In this document: positions 7,789 through 16,608 of the stretch, piece after piece
Layout: each line of letters starts with the position of its first letter
Position numbering within the stretch: the first letter of the stretch is position 1
NCBI RefSeq assembly: GCF_000969605.1
Contig: NZ_JZUE01000008.1
Span: forward strand, 124,001-188,000
From: Aquincola tertiaricarbonis
GTDB taxonomy: Bacteria > Pseudomonadota > Gammaproteobacteria > Burkholderiales > Burkholderiaceae_C
Length of the DNA stretch: 64,000 nt
Direction: 5' to 3'
Translations under genes and position numbers: made by a program
Notes under the pieces: generated by a model
Database searches by the model: none
What the model was told of the DNA's origin: nothing
The model's input: only the letters and a program-made list of their open reading frames with translations

Positions 7789-9384
7789 TCAGCGCACTTC
7801 ATAGAGGATGACTTCATAGCTGGGTCCCACGATTCGCCGGGCAATGTCAGGGGGCAGCCGCTGCGCGATGCCCAGCGCCGTCAGCAGCCGGCCAACCGGC
7901 TTCGCCGGCCCCACCAGCGTTTCCGTCGCCACCCAGCCAGGCTGCGCCCGAAATGCCGGGGCGACGTCGCGGCAGCGGACCTGCGCCGCACATTGTTCGA
8001 CGCGCACAGCGCTGTAGAACACGAGGTTGCCCGCTGCGGCCGGCGCGCTGGAAACCGTTTCCGGCGATACGCCCGCGATGCGGAAGAATCCGCGCGCGCG
8101 TTCCAGCGTCTCGATGTCGGTGTGGACACGTTGCTGCGGGTGCGCCGCCACCCAGTCCACCAGCGCCTGCTCGATCGCGCGGGGCTGCGTGTTCTCGACG
8201 GACAGGCACAGCAGGTTCATGCCAACCACCGCGGCCACCACGCAGCCGGCCAGCGCCCGGTGCTGCCGGGCCCACAGCCGGGCCACCCACCAGGCGGTCA
8301 GCACAATGGCGACCCAGGCGGGCACCAGCAAGTAGCGCGGCACGAGATACAGCTTGGGGTTGGCCGCGACGAAAACGAAGGCGATGGCCCCCAGGCCCAT
8401 CAGGCGCATCAGTAGCCGGCGATCCCGGCCCTGCGGCAGTCGCCAGGCCTGCCAGGCCGCCACGACGCCCGTCCAGAACACCAGACCGTATTTCTGCGAC
8501 ACGAACAACGCGAGGATCGGGTCCAGCAGGAGGTGGACGCTGAGATTGCCCTCCTTGTCAATCCAGCCGCCACGGGCCGCGACGCGCTGCACCTCGGCCA
8601 GGCGGTTCACCGGATCGTGGTGCATGTCCAGGCCGATCCGATACATCGGGTTGCCGGTCATGATGGTCAGGTAGGCCCACTCGGCGCCGACGATCAGCGC
8701 AAAGCCCAGAACCGCCCAGGGCATGCGGGCACGTGCCGGGCGCCCCGCCACCCAGGCCGTGATGGCGCAGGCCAGCAGCGCGCCGGCGGCCGTCTGCCGG
8801 TTGCTCCAAGCCAGGCCCGCGAGCACGCCGGCAAGCAGCCAGACCCAGGCCGTGCCACGCTGGCCGTCCGCACGGGGTTCGAGGGCTGCCATCAGCACCC
8901 AGAACGTCGTGCCGACGAAGAACAGTTCAGCGACGTCCGGCGCGAGGTAGGTCGAGTTGACGACCATGCCCGAAGTGGTCATCGCGATCAGCGCGAAGCA
9001 GGCCGCGACCTGGAACCCGAAGTGCCGGTGCAAGGCCCATGTCTGCACCGCGATAAAACCGATGAAATAGATCAGCGTGGGCAGCGCCACGGAGAACAGG
9101 TTCAAGCCGAGTGCCGAGATGGACAGCGCGCTGGGCAGCGTCAGGGTGTGGCGCAATGTCCAGTGGCTGTTGCCGACATAGGGGCTGTGCTCCAGCCATC
9201 CCATGGCGCCGAGCAGGTAGTTGGCGTCGTCGCTGGCCTGGTAGCCGACGAAGACGCGCCACTGCAGCAGCACCAGAGCCAGCGCCAGAAGGACATAGAC
9301 GGTCCACACGGTGGCAGTGGACGTTGCGCCGCCGGACAACGGGTGCGTGTCACGGGATGACGTCATGGATGGGGCGTTGGTCAC
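7789..9384 (-). CDS. Polytopic membrane glycosyltransferase, GT39/GT-C-like
   Basis: A 531-residue protein with roughly ten to twelve hydrophobic segments. The first periplasmic loop has the motif GYQASDDANYLLG (Asp52-Asp53), the acidic pair expected in GT-C transferases of the ArnT/PMT (GT39) kind that use a polyprenyl-phosphate sugar. Specific family assignment is by topology and this motif only. It is first in a minus-strand operon with a DPM1-like GT2 and GtrA, which suggests it transfers the sugar made by those partners onto the EPS or another periplasmic acceptor. The start is a GTG at 9384; an ATG at 9366 is an alternative, and neither has a convincing ribosome binding site. Confidence 0.75.
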   Translation of the reverse strand: MTNAPSMTSSRDTHPLSGGATSTATVWTVYVLLALALVLLQWRVFVGYQASDDANYLLGAMGWLEHSPYVGNSHWTLRHTLTLPSALSISALGLNLFSVALPTLIYFIGFIAVQTWALHRHFGFQVAACFALIAMTTSGMVVNSTYLAPDVAELFFVGTTFWVLMAALEPRADGQRGTAWVWLLAGVLAGLAWSNRQTAAGALLACAITAWVAGRPARARMPWAVLGFALIVGAEWAYLTIMTGNPMYRIGLDMHHDPVNRLAEVQRVAARGGWIDKEGNLSVHLLLDPILALFVSQKYGLVFWTGVVAAWQAWRLPQGRDRRLLMRLMGLGAIAFVFVAANPKLYLVPRYLLVPAWVAIVLTAWWVARLWARQHRALAGCVVAAVVGMNLLCLSVENTQPRAIEQALVDWVAAHPQQRVHTDIETLERARGFFRIAGVSPETVSSAPAAAGNLVFYSAVRVEQCAAQVRCRDVAPAFRAQPGWVATETLVGPAKPVGRLLTALGIAQRLPPDIARRIVGPSYEVILYEVR

Positions 9385-9621
9385 AGTGCAGAAGTGGTCG
9401 CGAGCGGCTCACGAATCGACGTGTCCAGCGCGACGCGGATCATCGCGGATTGGCATTGTGGCGCCTGCCGCAGCTCCAACCTCGGGGGGGCTTGGACCGT
9501 GCGCGATATCACAAGCGCGGCGGTAGTGGCAGAGTGGAGGGGGGCGGCCTCGGTAAGAATCCGCCTTTTCGTGCGCCCGATCCTGGGTCTGTACTCCAAC
9601 TTTGCATTTCCAGGCCAATCC
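9385..9621. promoter_or_regulatory. Divergent intergenic region upstream of the amidotransferase and the GT-C gene
   Basis: This 237-base non-coding stretch separates two divergent genes, is less GC-rich than its surroundings and contains a run of seven G at about 9484-9490. It probably holds promoters for both directions. No convincing sigma-70 pair or sigma-54 site with correct spacing was found by eye. Confidence 0.35.
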
Positions 9622-11541
9622 ATGTGCGGCATCACCGGTCTGTTCGATACCCGCAGCAAGCGCCTCCCCGAGCGCCAGCGCCTGCACAGGATGAACGAGT
9701 CTCAGCAGCACCGTGGGCCGGATGAGGGGGACCTGCACATCGAACCCGGCGTGGGCTTCGGTCACCGCCGCCTCTCGGTCATCGACATAGCAACCGGTCA
9801 GCAGCCCATCTTCAACGACGACAAGTCGGTGGCGCTGGTCTTCAACGGCGAGGTCTACAACTACCTTGAGCTGATGGACGAGCTGCGCGGCCACGGTTAC
9901 GTGTTCCGCACCAAGAGCGACTCCGAGGCCATCGTGCGCGCCTGGGAGCACTGGGGCGAGGACTGCGTGCACCATCTGCGTGGCATGTTCGCCTTCATGG
10001 TCCACGACCGTCGCCGCGATTGCCTGTTCATGGCGCGCGACCGCCTCGGCGTGAAGCCGCTGCACTACGCCATCACCGAGGACGGCTGGCTGCTGTTCGG
10101 CTCGGAGCTGAAGAGCCTGGTAGCCCATGGCGGCCTGCGGCAGGAAATCGACCCGCGCGCCGTGGAGGCGTATTTCGCGCTGGGCTATGTGCCCGATCCC
10201 TGGACCATCTACCGCCATGCGCACAAGCTGGCGCCCGGGCACCGCCTGCTGGTCAAGCGCGGCCAGCCGCTGGGCGAGCCGCAGCGCTACTGGGACGTGC
10301 GCTTCACGCTCGACGCCAAGCTCGATGAACAGGAAGCCGCCGAAGAGCTGCGCCGCCGCCTGACGGAGTCGGTCAAGCTGCGCCTGAAGGCCGAGGTGCC
10401 ACTGGGCGCCTTCCTGTCCGGCGGGGTGGACTCCAGCGCCGTCGTCGCGACGATGGCGCAGCTGGACGGCCAGCCCGTCAACACCTGCTCCATCGGCTTC
10501 GACGATCCGAAGTTCAACGAGACGGAGTTCGCGCAGATGGTGGCGGACCGCTACCGCACCCGCCATCGCGTCGAGACGGTCAGCAGCGACGATTTCGGGC
10601 TGGTGGACACGCTGGCCCACCTGTACGACGAGCCCTATGCCGACTCGTCCGCCATTCCCACCTACCGGGTCTGCGAGCTCGCCCGCAAGCATGTGACGGT
10701 GGCGCTGTCCGGTGACGGCGGCGACGAGAGCCTGGGCGGCTACCGCCGCTACAAGATGCACATGATGGAAGAACGCATGCGCAGCGCCTTTCCGCTGGCC
10801 TTGCGCAAGGGGGTGTTCGGTCCGCTGTCTCGCGTCTATCCCAAGGCCGACTGGGCGCCGCGTGTGTTCCGCGCCAAGACCACCTTCCAGGCCATCGCCC
10901 GTGACTCGGTCGAGGCCTACTTCAACACCATGGGCCTGGTGCGCGACCCGCTACGCCAGCAGCTGTTCAGCGACGGGTTCAAGCGCGAGCTGCAAGGTTG
11001 GCACGCAAGCGAGGTGTTCAATCAACACGCCCGCCGTGCCGGCACCGACGACCCGCTGGCGCTGATCCAGTACCTCGACATCCACACCTACCTGCCGGGC
11101 GACATCAACACCAAGGTCGATCGCGCCAGCATGGCCCACAGTCTGGAGGTGCGCGAGCCGTTGATGGATCACGAATTGGTCGAATGGGTGGCGACGCTGC
11201 CCTCCGACCTGAAGCTGCGCGGCCAGGAAGGCAAGTACCTGTTCAAGAAGGCGCTGGAGCCGATGCTGCCGCACGACGTGCTGTATCGACCCAAGATGGG
11301 CTTTGCGGTGCCGCTGGCGCGCTGGTTGCGCGGCCCCCTGCGCGAACAGGCCCGCCAGTCGCTCCAGCATGGCGCGCTGGCTCAGACCGGCTGGTTCAAC
11401 CCGAACACCATCGCCCGGCTGCTGGACCAGCACGAGCGTGGCGCGATGGACCATGCCCAGCCGCTGTGGGTGTTGCTGATGTTCGATGCCTTCCTTCGCA
11501 ATGCGGGCCTGGGCACGACCACGACCCGCATCGCCGCCTGA
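9622..11541 (+). CDS. XrtA-associated asparagine-synthase-like amidotransferase
   Basis: A 639-residue class II glutamine amidotransferase related to AsnB, of the XrtA/PEP-CTERM subfamily (TIGR03108). The N-terminal glutaminase domain starts MCGITGLFD with Cys2 as nucleophile after Met removal; the synthetase domain has the ATP pyrophosphatase loop SGGVDSS at residues 266-272 and SGDGGDES further on. It should hydrolyse glutamine and pass ammonia to an adenylated carboxylate; in EPS loci the acceptor is probably a uronic acid or aminoacyl carboxylate. The start at 9622 is fixed by the need for Cys2, although the frame stays open upstream. It begins the second plus-strand operon and precedes an AlgD-like dehydrogenase that could supply the uronic acid. 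Confidence 0.92.
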   Translation: MCGITGLFDTRSKRLPERQRLHRMNESQQHRGPDEGDLHIEPGVGFGHRRLSVIDIATGQQPIFNDDKSVALVFNGEVYNYLELMDELRGHGYVFRTKSDSEAIVRAWEHWGEDCVHHLRGMFAFMVHDRRRDCLFMARDRLGVKPLHYAITEDGWLLFGSELKSLVAHGGLRQEIDPRAVEAYFALGYVPDPWTIYRHAHKLAPGHRLLVKRGQPLGEPQRYWDVRFTLDAKLDEQEAAEELRRRLTESVKLRLKAEVPLGAFLSGGVDSSAVVATMAQLDGQPVNTCSIGFDDPKFNETEFAQMVADRYRTRHRVETVSSDDFGLVDTLAHLYDEPYADSSAIPTYRVCELARKHVTVALSGDGGDESLGGYRRYKMHMMEERMRSAFPLALRKGVFGPLSRVYPKADWAPRVFRAKTTFQAIARDSVEAYFNTMGLVRDPLRQQLFSDGFKRELQGWHASEVFNQHARRAGTDDPLALIQYLDIHTYLPGDINTKVDRASMAHSLEVREPLMDHELVEWVATLPSDLKLRGQEGKYLFKKALEPMLPHDVLYRPKMGFAVPLARWLRGPLREQARQSLQHGALAQTGWFNPNTIARLLDQHERGAMDHAQPLWVLLMFDAFLRNAGLGTTTTRIAA

Positions 11542-11560
11542 TTTGTACAAGGACAACAAG

Positions 11561-12877
11561 ATGAAGGTCTCGGTTTTCGGTCTGGGCTATGTAGGTGCCG
11601 TGTCATGCGCCTGCCTGCCCGAGCTTGGCCACGAAGTGGTCGGTGTGGACATCAACCCGCTGAAAGTGGAGCTGATCGCATCGGGCCAGTCGCCGGTGGT
11701 GGAAGAGGGCATCGAGGAGCTGATCGCCGCAGCGGTGAAGGACGGCCGGCTGACGGCCACCGATGACGTGGCCGCTGCCGTCCGGGGCACCGAGGTGTCG
11801 CTGATCTCGGTGGCCACGCCCTCTCTTGCCAACTACATGCCCGACCTGACGGCGCTGGACGCGGTCGTCGGCCAGATCGGTGCCGAAATTGCGAAGAAGC
11901 CGGGCCACCACACTCTCGTGATCCGCAGCACCGTTGCGCCGGGCACCACGCGCGCGCGCATCGCGCCGCTGCTGGAAAAGGCAGCGGGCCGCCAGATCGG
12001 TGACCGGCTGTCGCTGGTCTTCAATCCCGAGTTCCTGCGTGAAGGTTCATCGGTGTCGGACTTCCACAACCCGCCGCAAACCATCGTCGGCAGCCTGGAC
12101 GACGCGGGCGTCGAGGTCATGAAGCGCCTGTACAGCGGCCTGTCGGGCAATTTCGTCGCGGCCGACGTGGGCGTGGCGGAGTCGGTCAAATACCTGTGCA
12201 ATGTCTTCCACGCACTGAAGATCGTGTTCGCCAACGAGGCCGGCGCCGTGCTCAAGCAGGCGGGTCTGGACTCTCGGGAGGTGCTGGCGCTTTTCTGCGA
12301 GGACAAACAGCTCAACATCTCGAAGGCCTATCTGCGCCCTGGCTTCGCCTTCGGCGGCTCTTGCCTGCCCAAGGAGGTCAAGGGATTCCTGACCATCGCC
12401 CGCGACCAGGGGGTCGAGATTCCCGTGCTCGGCTCGCTGCTCACCAGCAATGACGCCCACATCGGCCGCGCCTACGACCTGATTGCCAGCCACGGCCGCA
12501 AGCCGGTGGCGTTGTTCGGCCTGGCCTTCAAGCCCGGCACCGACGACCTGCGCGATTCGCCGCTGGTGGTGCTGGCCGAGAAGCTGCTGGGCAAGGGCTT
12601 CGACATCGCCATCTACGACCGCTTCGTCAAGATCGCGCGGCTGCTGGGCAAGAACAAGGAATACATCGACCGCGAGATTCCGCACCTCGACAAGCTGCTG
12701 CACGAGACGCCGGATGCCGTGCTGGCCCGTGCCGAGATCGTCGTGGTGGGCCATGCGGACGCCGAGACGCGCCAGCGCATCATCGCGCTGGCCAAAGGCG
12801 CCCGCCTGGTGGACCTCAACGGCTATGCCGACCTGCGTGATGCCGGCTTTGCCGAGTACGAGGGCATCTGCTGGTGA
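11561..12877 (+). CDS. Nucleotide-sugar dehydrogenase, AlgD-like (GDP-mannose 6-dehydrogenase family)
   Basis: A 438-residue UDP-glucose/GDP-mannose dehydrogenase. The NAD-binding start VFGLGYVGAVSCACLPELGH, the block NPEFLREGSSVSDF and the catalytic segment FAFGGSCLPKEVKGF (Cys268) resemble Pseudomonas AlgD more than Ugd; the catalytic cysteine falls at the same residue number as in AlgD, and KNKEYID and TDDLRDSPLV are also AlgD-like. It would oxidise GDP-mannose to GDP-mannuronate using two NAD+. Substrate is inferred from similarity only; a UDP-sugar cannot be excluded. A separate Ugd is encoded at 37642-38985. AAGGACAA precedes the ATG, and the gene follows the amidotransferase by 19 bases. 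Confidence 0.87.
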   Translation: MKVSVFGLGYVGAVSCACLPELGHEVVGVDINPLKVELIASGQSPVVEEGIEELIAAAVKDGRLTATDDVAAAVRGTEVSLISVATPSLANYMPDLTALDAVVGQIGAEIAKKPGHHTLVIRSTVAPGTTRARIAPLLEKAAGRQIGDRLSLVFNPEFLREGSSVSDFHNPPQTIVGSLDDAGVEVMKRLYSGLSGNFVAADVGVAESVKYLCNVFHALKIVFANEAGAVLKQAGLDSREVLALFCEDKQLNISKAYLRPGFAFGGSCLPKEVKGFLTIARDQGVEIPVLGSLLTSNDAHIGRAYDLIASHGRKPVALFGLAFKPGTDDLRDSPLVVLAEKLLGKGFDIAIYDRFVKIARLLGKNKEYIDREIPHLDKLLHETPDAVLARAEIVVVGHADAETRQRIIALAKGARLVDLNGYADLRDAGFAEYEGICW

Positions 12878-14100
12878 ACCAGCCGGAGCGCTGCCTGAAG
12901 CTCGCCTTCATCTCGCCGGTCTTTCTGTTTCCGGCGGATGCCGGCGGCAAGATCCGCACCGGCAACATCCTGCGGGGTCTGAAGGAGAGCGGCCGGTTCG
13001 ACATCACGCTGCTGTCGCCGGCCACGGCGCAGCAGCAGCGCGACTGGCAGGAGGCACTTGGCCGGCTTTGCCATGCCTTCATTGGCTGGGCACCAAGCCC
13101 GCCGCGTGCGCGCTGGCAACGCATCCCGCACCTGCTGTCCGCGTTGCCCATCAATGTGGTGTCGGACCGTACGCCGGCAGCCACCGCCGCGGTGGAGCAA
13201 CTGCTGGCTGCCGAGCGCTTCGACGTGGTGGTATTCGACTTCGTCCATGCTGCGGTGCTGCGTCCGCCCTCCCTGGGCGGGGCGACGGTGTGCTTCACGC
13301 ACAACGTCGAGGCCGAGATCTTCGAGCGCCATGCCAGCACGGCCGAGCGCGCGCCGCTGCGCTGGCTGTGGTCCTCGCAGGCGGCGAAGATGCGCCGCTT
13401 CGAGCGCGCGGCGCTGGCGCGCTTCACGCGCGTGGTCACCGTGTCCGAGCGCGATGCCCGCACCTTCGAGCGCAATGACGGGCTGGCGACGGCCCGCGCC
13501 ATCCCGACCGGCGTGGACCTGGACTTCTTCGCCTGGCAGCCGCCGGCCGGAGGCGCACCCACCGTGGTGTTCACCGGCTCGATGGACTGGGAGGCCAACG
13601 TCGACGGCATCCGCTTCTACATCGAGGAGGTCTGGCCGCTGGTGCTTGCCCAGGTGCCCAAGGCACAGCTGCGCGTGGTCGGCAAGAACCCGCCCGCGTC
13701 GCTGGTGCAAGGCCGGGTGCCGGGAGTGCACTTCACCGGCTTCGTGGACGATGTGCGGGCGCACGCACGTGACGCCCAGGCTTTCGTGATTCCGCTGCGT
13801 GTTGGCGGTGGCACCCGCATCAAGGCCTTTGAGGCGATGGCCATGGGCCTGCCCGTGGTGTCCACCGCCATTGGCATGGAAGGGCTGGATGTCGAGGATG
13901 GCGTGCATTTCCTGTGCGCCGACGGTGCCCCTGCGCTGGCCGAGGCCACGCTGCGCCTGCTGGCGGATGACGCTCTGCGGCTGCGGCTGTCGAGGGCGGC
14001 GCGCGAGCTGGTTGAAGCACGCTTCGGCCACCGTGTCGCGGCCGACGAGTTCGGCCGCATCCTGAACGAGGCGGTGGGCGCCGCGGAGGCCGTCGCGTGA
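12874..14100 (+). CDS. GT4-like glycosyltransferase, paralogue of the TIGR03087 enzyme
   Basis: A 408-residue GT-B glycosyltransferase. The N-terminus has FISPVFLFPADAGGKIRTGN, the second domain begins at VVFTGSMDWEANVDGIRFY, and the donor site lies around RIKAFEAMAMGLPVV. These features align with the transferase at 2403-3644, so the two are paralogues, probably adding different sugars to the same repeat unit. The GTG start overlaps the preceding stop as GTGA, and its own stop overlaps the next GTG in the same way, so the three genes from 11561 to 15314 are translationally coupled. The sugar specificity is unknown. Confidence 0.87.
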   Translation: MNQPERCLKLAFISPVFLFPADAGGKIRTGNILRGLKESGRFDITLLSPATAQQQRDWQEALGRLCHAFIGWAPSPPRARWQRIPHLLSALPINVVSDRTPAATAAVEQLLAAERFDVVVFDFVHAAVLRPPSLGGATVCFTHNVEAEIFERHASTAERAPLRWLWSSQAAKMRRFERAALARFTRVVTVSERDARTFERNDGLATARAIPTGVDLDFFAWQPPAGGAPTVVFTGSMDWEANVDGIRFYIEEVWPLVLAQVPKAQLRVVGKNPPASLVQGRVPGVHFTGFVDDVRAHARDAQAFVIPLRVGGGTRIKAFEAMAMGLPVVSTAIGMEGLDVEDGVHFLCADGAPALAEATLRLLADDALRLRLSRAARELVEARFGHRVAADEFGRILNEAVGAAEAVA

Positions 14101-15314
14101 AGCCGCTGAAGATCCTGACCTTCTCCACGCTGTTCCCCAGCAGCGCGCGGCCGACCCACGGCATCTTCGTCGAGACTCGGCTGCGGGAACTGCTCAAGAG
14201 CGGGCATGTCGATGCCCGCGTCGTTGCGCCGGTGCCCTGGTTTCCGTCGACGCGTACAAGCTGGGGCGAGTACGCGACAGTCGCTGCCACGCCCCGGCGC
14301 GAGCAGCGCAACGGCCTGGACGTGCTGCACCCGCGCTATCTGCTGGCACCGAAGATCGGCATGACCGTCGCTCCCCTGACGCTGGCGTTGGGCGCCCTCG
14401 CCGCGGTGAAGCAACTTCTCGACGAGGGTTTCGAGTTCGATCTGATCGACGCCCATTACTACTATCCCGACGGCGTGGCTGCCACACTGCTGGCCCGGCA
14501 TTTCCGCAAACCGCTGGTCATCACGGCCCGCGGCACCGACTTGAACCTGATCCCGCAATACCCGCTGCCACGCCGCATGATCCTGTGGGCGGCCCGGCAG
14601 GCCAATGCGTCCATCGGCGTGTGCGCGGCGTTGATGGACGTGCTGCGCGACCTGGGCATCGAGCCGGCGCGCTTGCACGTCATGCGCAATGGCGTCGATC
14701 TGCAGCGCTTTCGCCCGCTTCCGCTGGCAGCAATGCGCAATGAGCTGGGCATCAACGGCGCGCCGCTCCTGCTGTCGGTGGGGCACCTGATCGAGCGCAA
14801 GGGCCACCATGTGGCCATCGACGCACTGGCCGCCCTGCAGGTCACCCATCCTGGCGCGCGCCTGGTGATTGCCGGAGAGGGCGAGGAGCGCGCCCGTCTT
14901 CTGCAGCGCGCACGGGAGCGTGGTGTGGCCGACCAGGTGCACCTGATCGGCAGCCTGCCCAATACGGAGCTGCTGCGCTGGTACAGCGCAGCTGACGCGC
15001 TGGTGCTGGCCTCCAGCCGCGAAGGCTGGGCCAATGTGTTGCTGGAAGCCATGGCCTGCGGCACGCCCGTAGTGGCCACGCGCATCTGGGGCACGCCCGA
15101 GGTGGTGGCCAGCGATACGGTGGGCCGCCTGGTGGACGAGCGCAGCGGCGAGGCCTTTGCGCAGTCGGTGCGTGAGCTGCTGGCCGCCGCGCCGGACCGC
15201 GCCGCCGTGCGACGCTACGCCGAGGGTTTCAGCTGGGAGGCCACCAGCCAGGCGCAACTGCGTCTGTTCCGTTCGCTGGCGGTTCAGCCGGCCGAGGTGC
15301 TGAGCCATGTCTGA
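14097..15314 (+). CDS. GT4 glycosyltransferase
   Basis: A 405-residue GT-B glycosyltransferase with an N-terminal acceptor domain (TFSTLFPSSARPTHGIFVE at residues 8-26) and a C-terminal donor domain: LLSVGHLIERKGHHVAIDAL then SSREGWANVLLEAMACGTPV, the classic GT4 EX7E site. It is a cytoplasmic enzyme of EPS repeat assembly. The GTG start forms a four-base overlap with the previous gene and the 3' end overlaps the ligase-like gene by eight bases. The acceptor and sugar cannot be read from sequence. Confidence 0.88.
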   Translation: MKPLKILTFSTLFPSSARPTHGIFVETRLRELLKSGHVDARVVAPVPWFPSTRTSWGEYATVAATPRREQRNGLDVLHPRYLLAPKIGMTVAPLTLALGALAAVKQLLDEGFEFDLIDAHYYYPDGVAATLLARHFRKPLVITARGTDLNLIPQYPLPRRMILWAARQANASIGVCAALMDVLRDLGIEPARLHVMRNGVDLQRFRPLPLAAMRNELGINGAPLLLSVGHLIERKGHHVAIDALAALQVTHPGARLVIAGEGEERARLLQRARERGVADQVHLIGSLPNTELLRWYSAADALVLASSREGWANVLLEAMACGTPVVATRIWGTPEVVASDTVGRLVDERSGEAFAQSVRELLAAAPDRAAVRRYAEGFSWEATSQAQLRLFRSLAVQPAEVLSHV

Positions 15315-16608
15315 CCTGCTGATCCTGGGAATTCTCGGCACGGCCACCGTGTGGTCGCTCTGGCGGCCGTGGATCGGGGCGGTGCTGTTCGTGTGGGTCA
15401 GCCTGATGAGCCCGCACGTGGAGTTCGGCTGGAGCGCCGCCAACTGGCCGGTGGCCACCGGCATCGCCGCCTGCACCCTGGTGGGCCTGCTGCTCACCAA
15501 GCAAAAGCAGAACCCGATGGTGGGCTCGCCGGCATGGGCCATTCTGTTCTTCACCCTGTGGATCTGCATCACGCTGCCGTTTTCGTTCTACCTCGACGAA
15601 TCGCTGCCGCTGTGGGAGCGCTCGATGAAGATCTTCCTGATGATCTTCGTCACGCTGGCGCTCATCGATGACAAGCGCAAGCTGCACTGGCTGATCTGGA
15701 CGATCGCGTTTTCCATCGGCTTCTACACCGTCAAGGGTGGCCTGTTCACGCTGATGACGGCTGGCAACTACCGGGTGTGGGGCCCGGGTGGCTTCATCGG
15801 TGGCAACAACGAGCTGGCACTGGCCGGCGTCATGACGATTCCGCTGCTTCGCTACATCCAGCTGCAAATGGTCGGCAAGTGGCAGCGCCGCGCCATGGGC
15901 CTCGCGCTGGTGCTGTCGGTCATCACCGTGCTGGGCAGTTACTCGCGCGGCGCCTTCCTGGCGCTGGCGATGATGGGCCTGATGTTGTGGATGAAGGGCA
16001 AGCGCAAGTTCGTCGGTGCCTTTGTCATGCTGTTCATCGGGATCGGCGCGCTGGGATTCATGCCAGAGCAGTGGTTCGAGCGCATGAACACCATCGAGAC
16101 CTACCAGCAGGACGAATCGGCCATGGGGCGGCTCAACGCCTGGGGCATGGCCACGAACCTGGCGCTCGACCGGATCGTCGGCGGCGGGTTCATGCCCTAC
16201 CACCCGGATGTGTATGCGCGGTATGCCGAGGACCCCAACCGCGTGCTGGCCGCCCACAGCATCTACTTCCAGATACTGGGCGAACATGGCTTCATCGGGC
16301 TGTTCCTGTTCCTCGGCGTCGGTCTCACCACCTGGGCCACTGCACGTCGCCTGATCAAGTCGGTGCACAACGATCCCTCCCGCCAGTGGCTGGCCGACCT
16401 GGGCGCCATGGTGCAGGTGAGCCTGCTCGGGTACGCGGTGGGCGGCACCTTCCTCAGCCTGGCCTACTTCGACCTGCCCTACTACCTGGCCGCCATCGTG
16501 GCGCTGGCGGCCAGCATCGACCAGAAGCAGCGACGCGCCGCGCTGAAGGCCCAGCGTGCCGCCCTCGGCGACAACAACATGGGCCTCGGGTGGAACCATG
16601 GGCGTTAA
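15307..16608 (+). CDS. XrtA-associated O-antigen-ligase/polymerase-like membrane protein
   Basis: A 433-residue polytopic protein (about eleven helices) of the Wzy/WaaL superfamily, matching the putative O-glycosylation ligase of exosortase A loci (TIGR03097). A conserved segment WGPGGFIGGNNELAL lies mid-protein, SYSRGAFLAL follows, and a large periplasmic loop holds VLAAHSIYFQILGEHGFIG, where the His is the expected catalytic residue of the family. It could polymerise EPS repeats or ligate the glycan to an acceptor such as PEP-CTERM proteins; which is unresolved. It lies between two glycosyltransferase genes and a deacetylase gene. Confidence 0.88.
   Translation: MSDLLILGILGTATVWSLWRPWIGAVLFVWVSLMSPHVEFGWSAANWPVATGIAACTLVGLLLTKQKQNPMVGSPAWAILFFTLWICITLPFSFYLDESLPLWERSMKIFLMIFVTLALIDDKRKLHWLIWTIAFSIGFYTVKGGLFTLMTAGNYRVWGPGGFIGGNNELALAGVMTIPLLRYIQLQMVGKWQRRAMGLALVLSVITVLGSYSRGAFLALAMMGLMLWMKGKRKFVGAFVMLFIGIGALGFMPEQWFERMNTIETYQQDESAMGRLNAWGMATNLALDRIVGGGFMPYHPDVYARYAEDPNRVLAAHSIYFQILGEHGFIGLFLFLGVGLTTWATARRLIKSVHNDPSRQWLADLGAMVQVSLLGYAVGGTFLSLAYFDLPYYLAAIVALAASIDQKQRRAALKAQRAALGDNNMGLGWNHGR

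Noticed and set aside
9451-9468. TGGCAT followed by GCCTGC, resembling a sigma-54 promoter upstream of the amidotransferase
   Set aside because: The spacing between the GG and GC elements does not fit the required ten bases.
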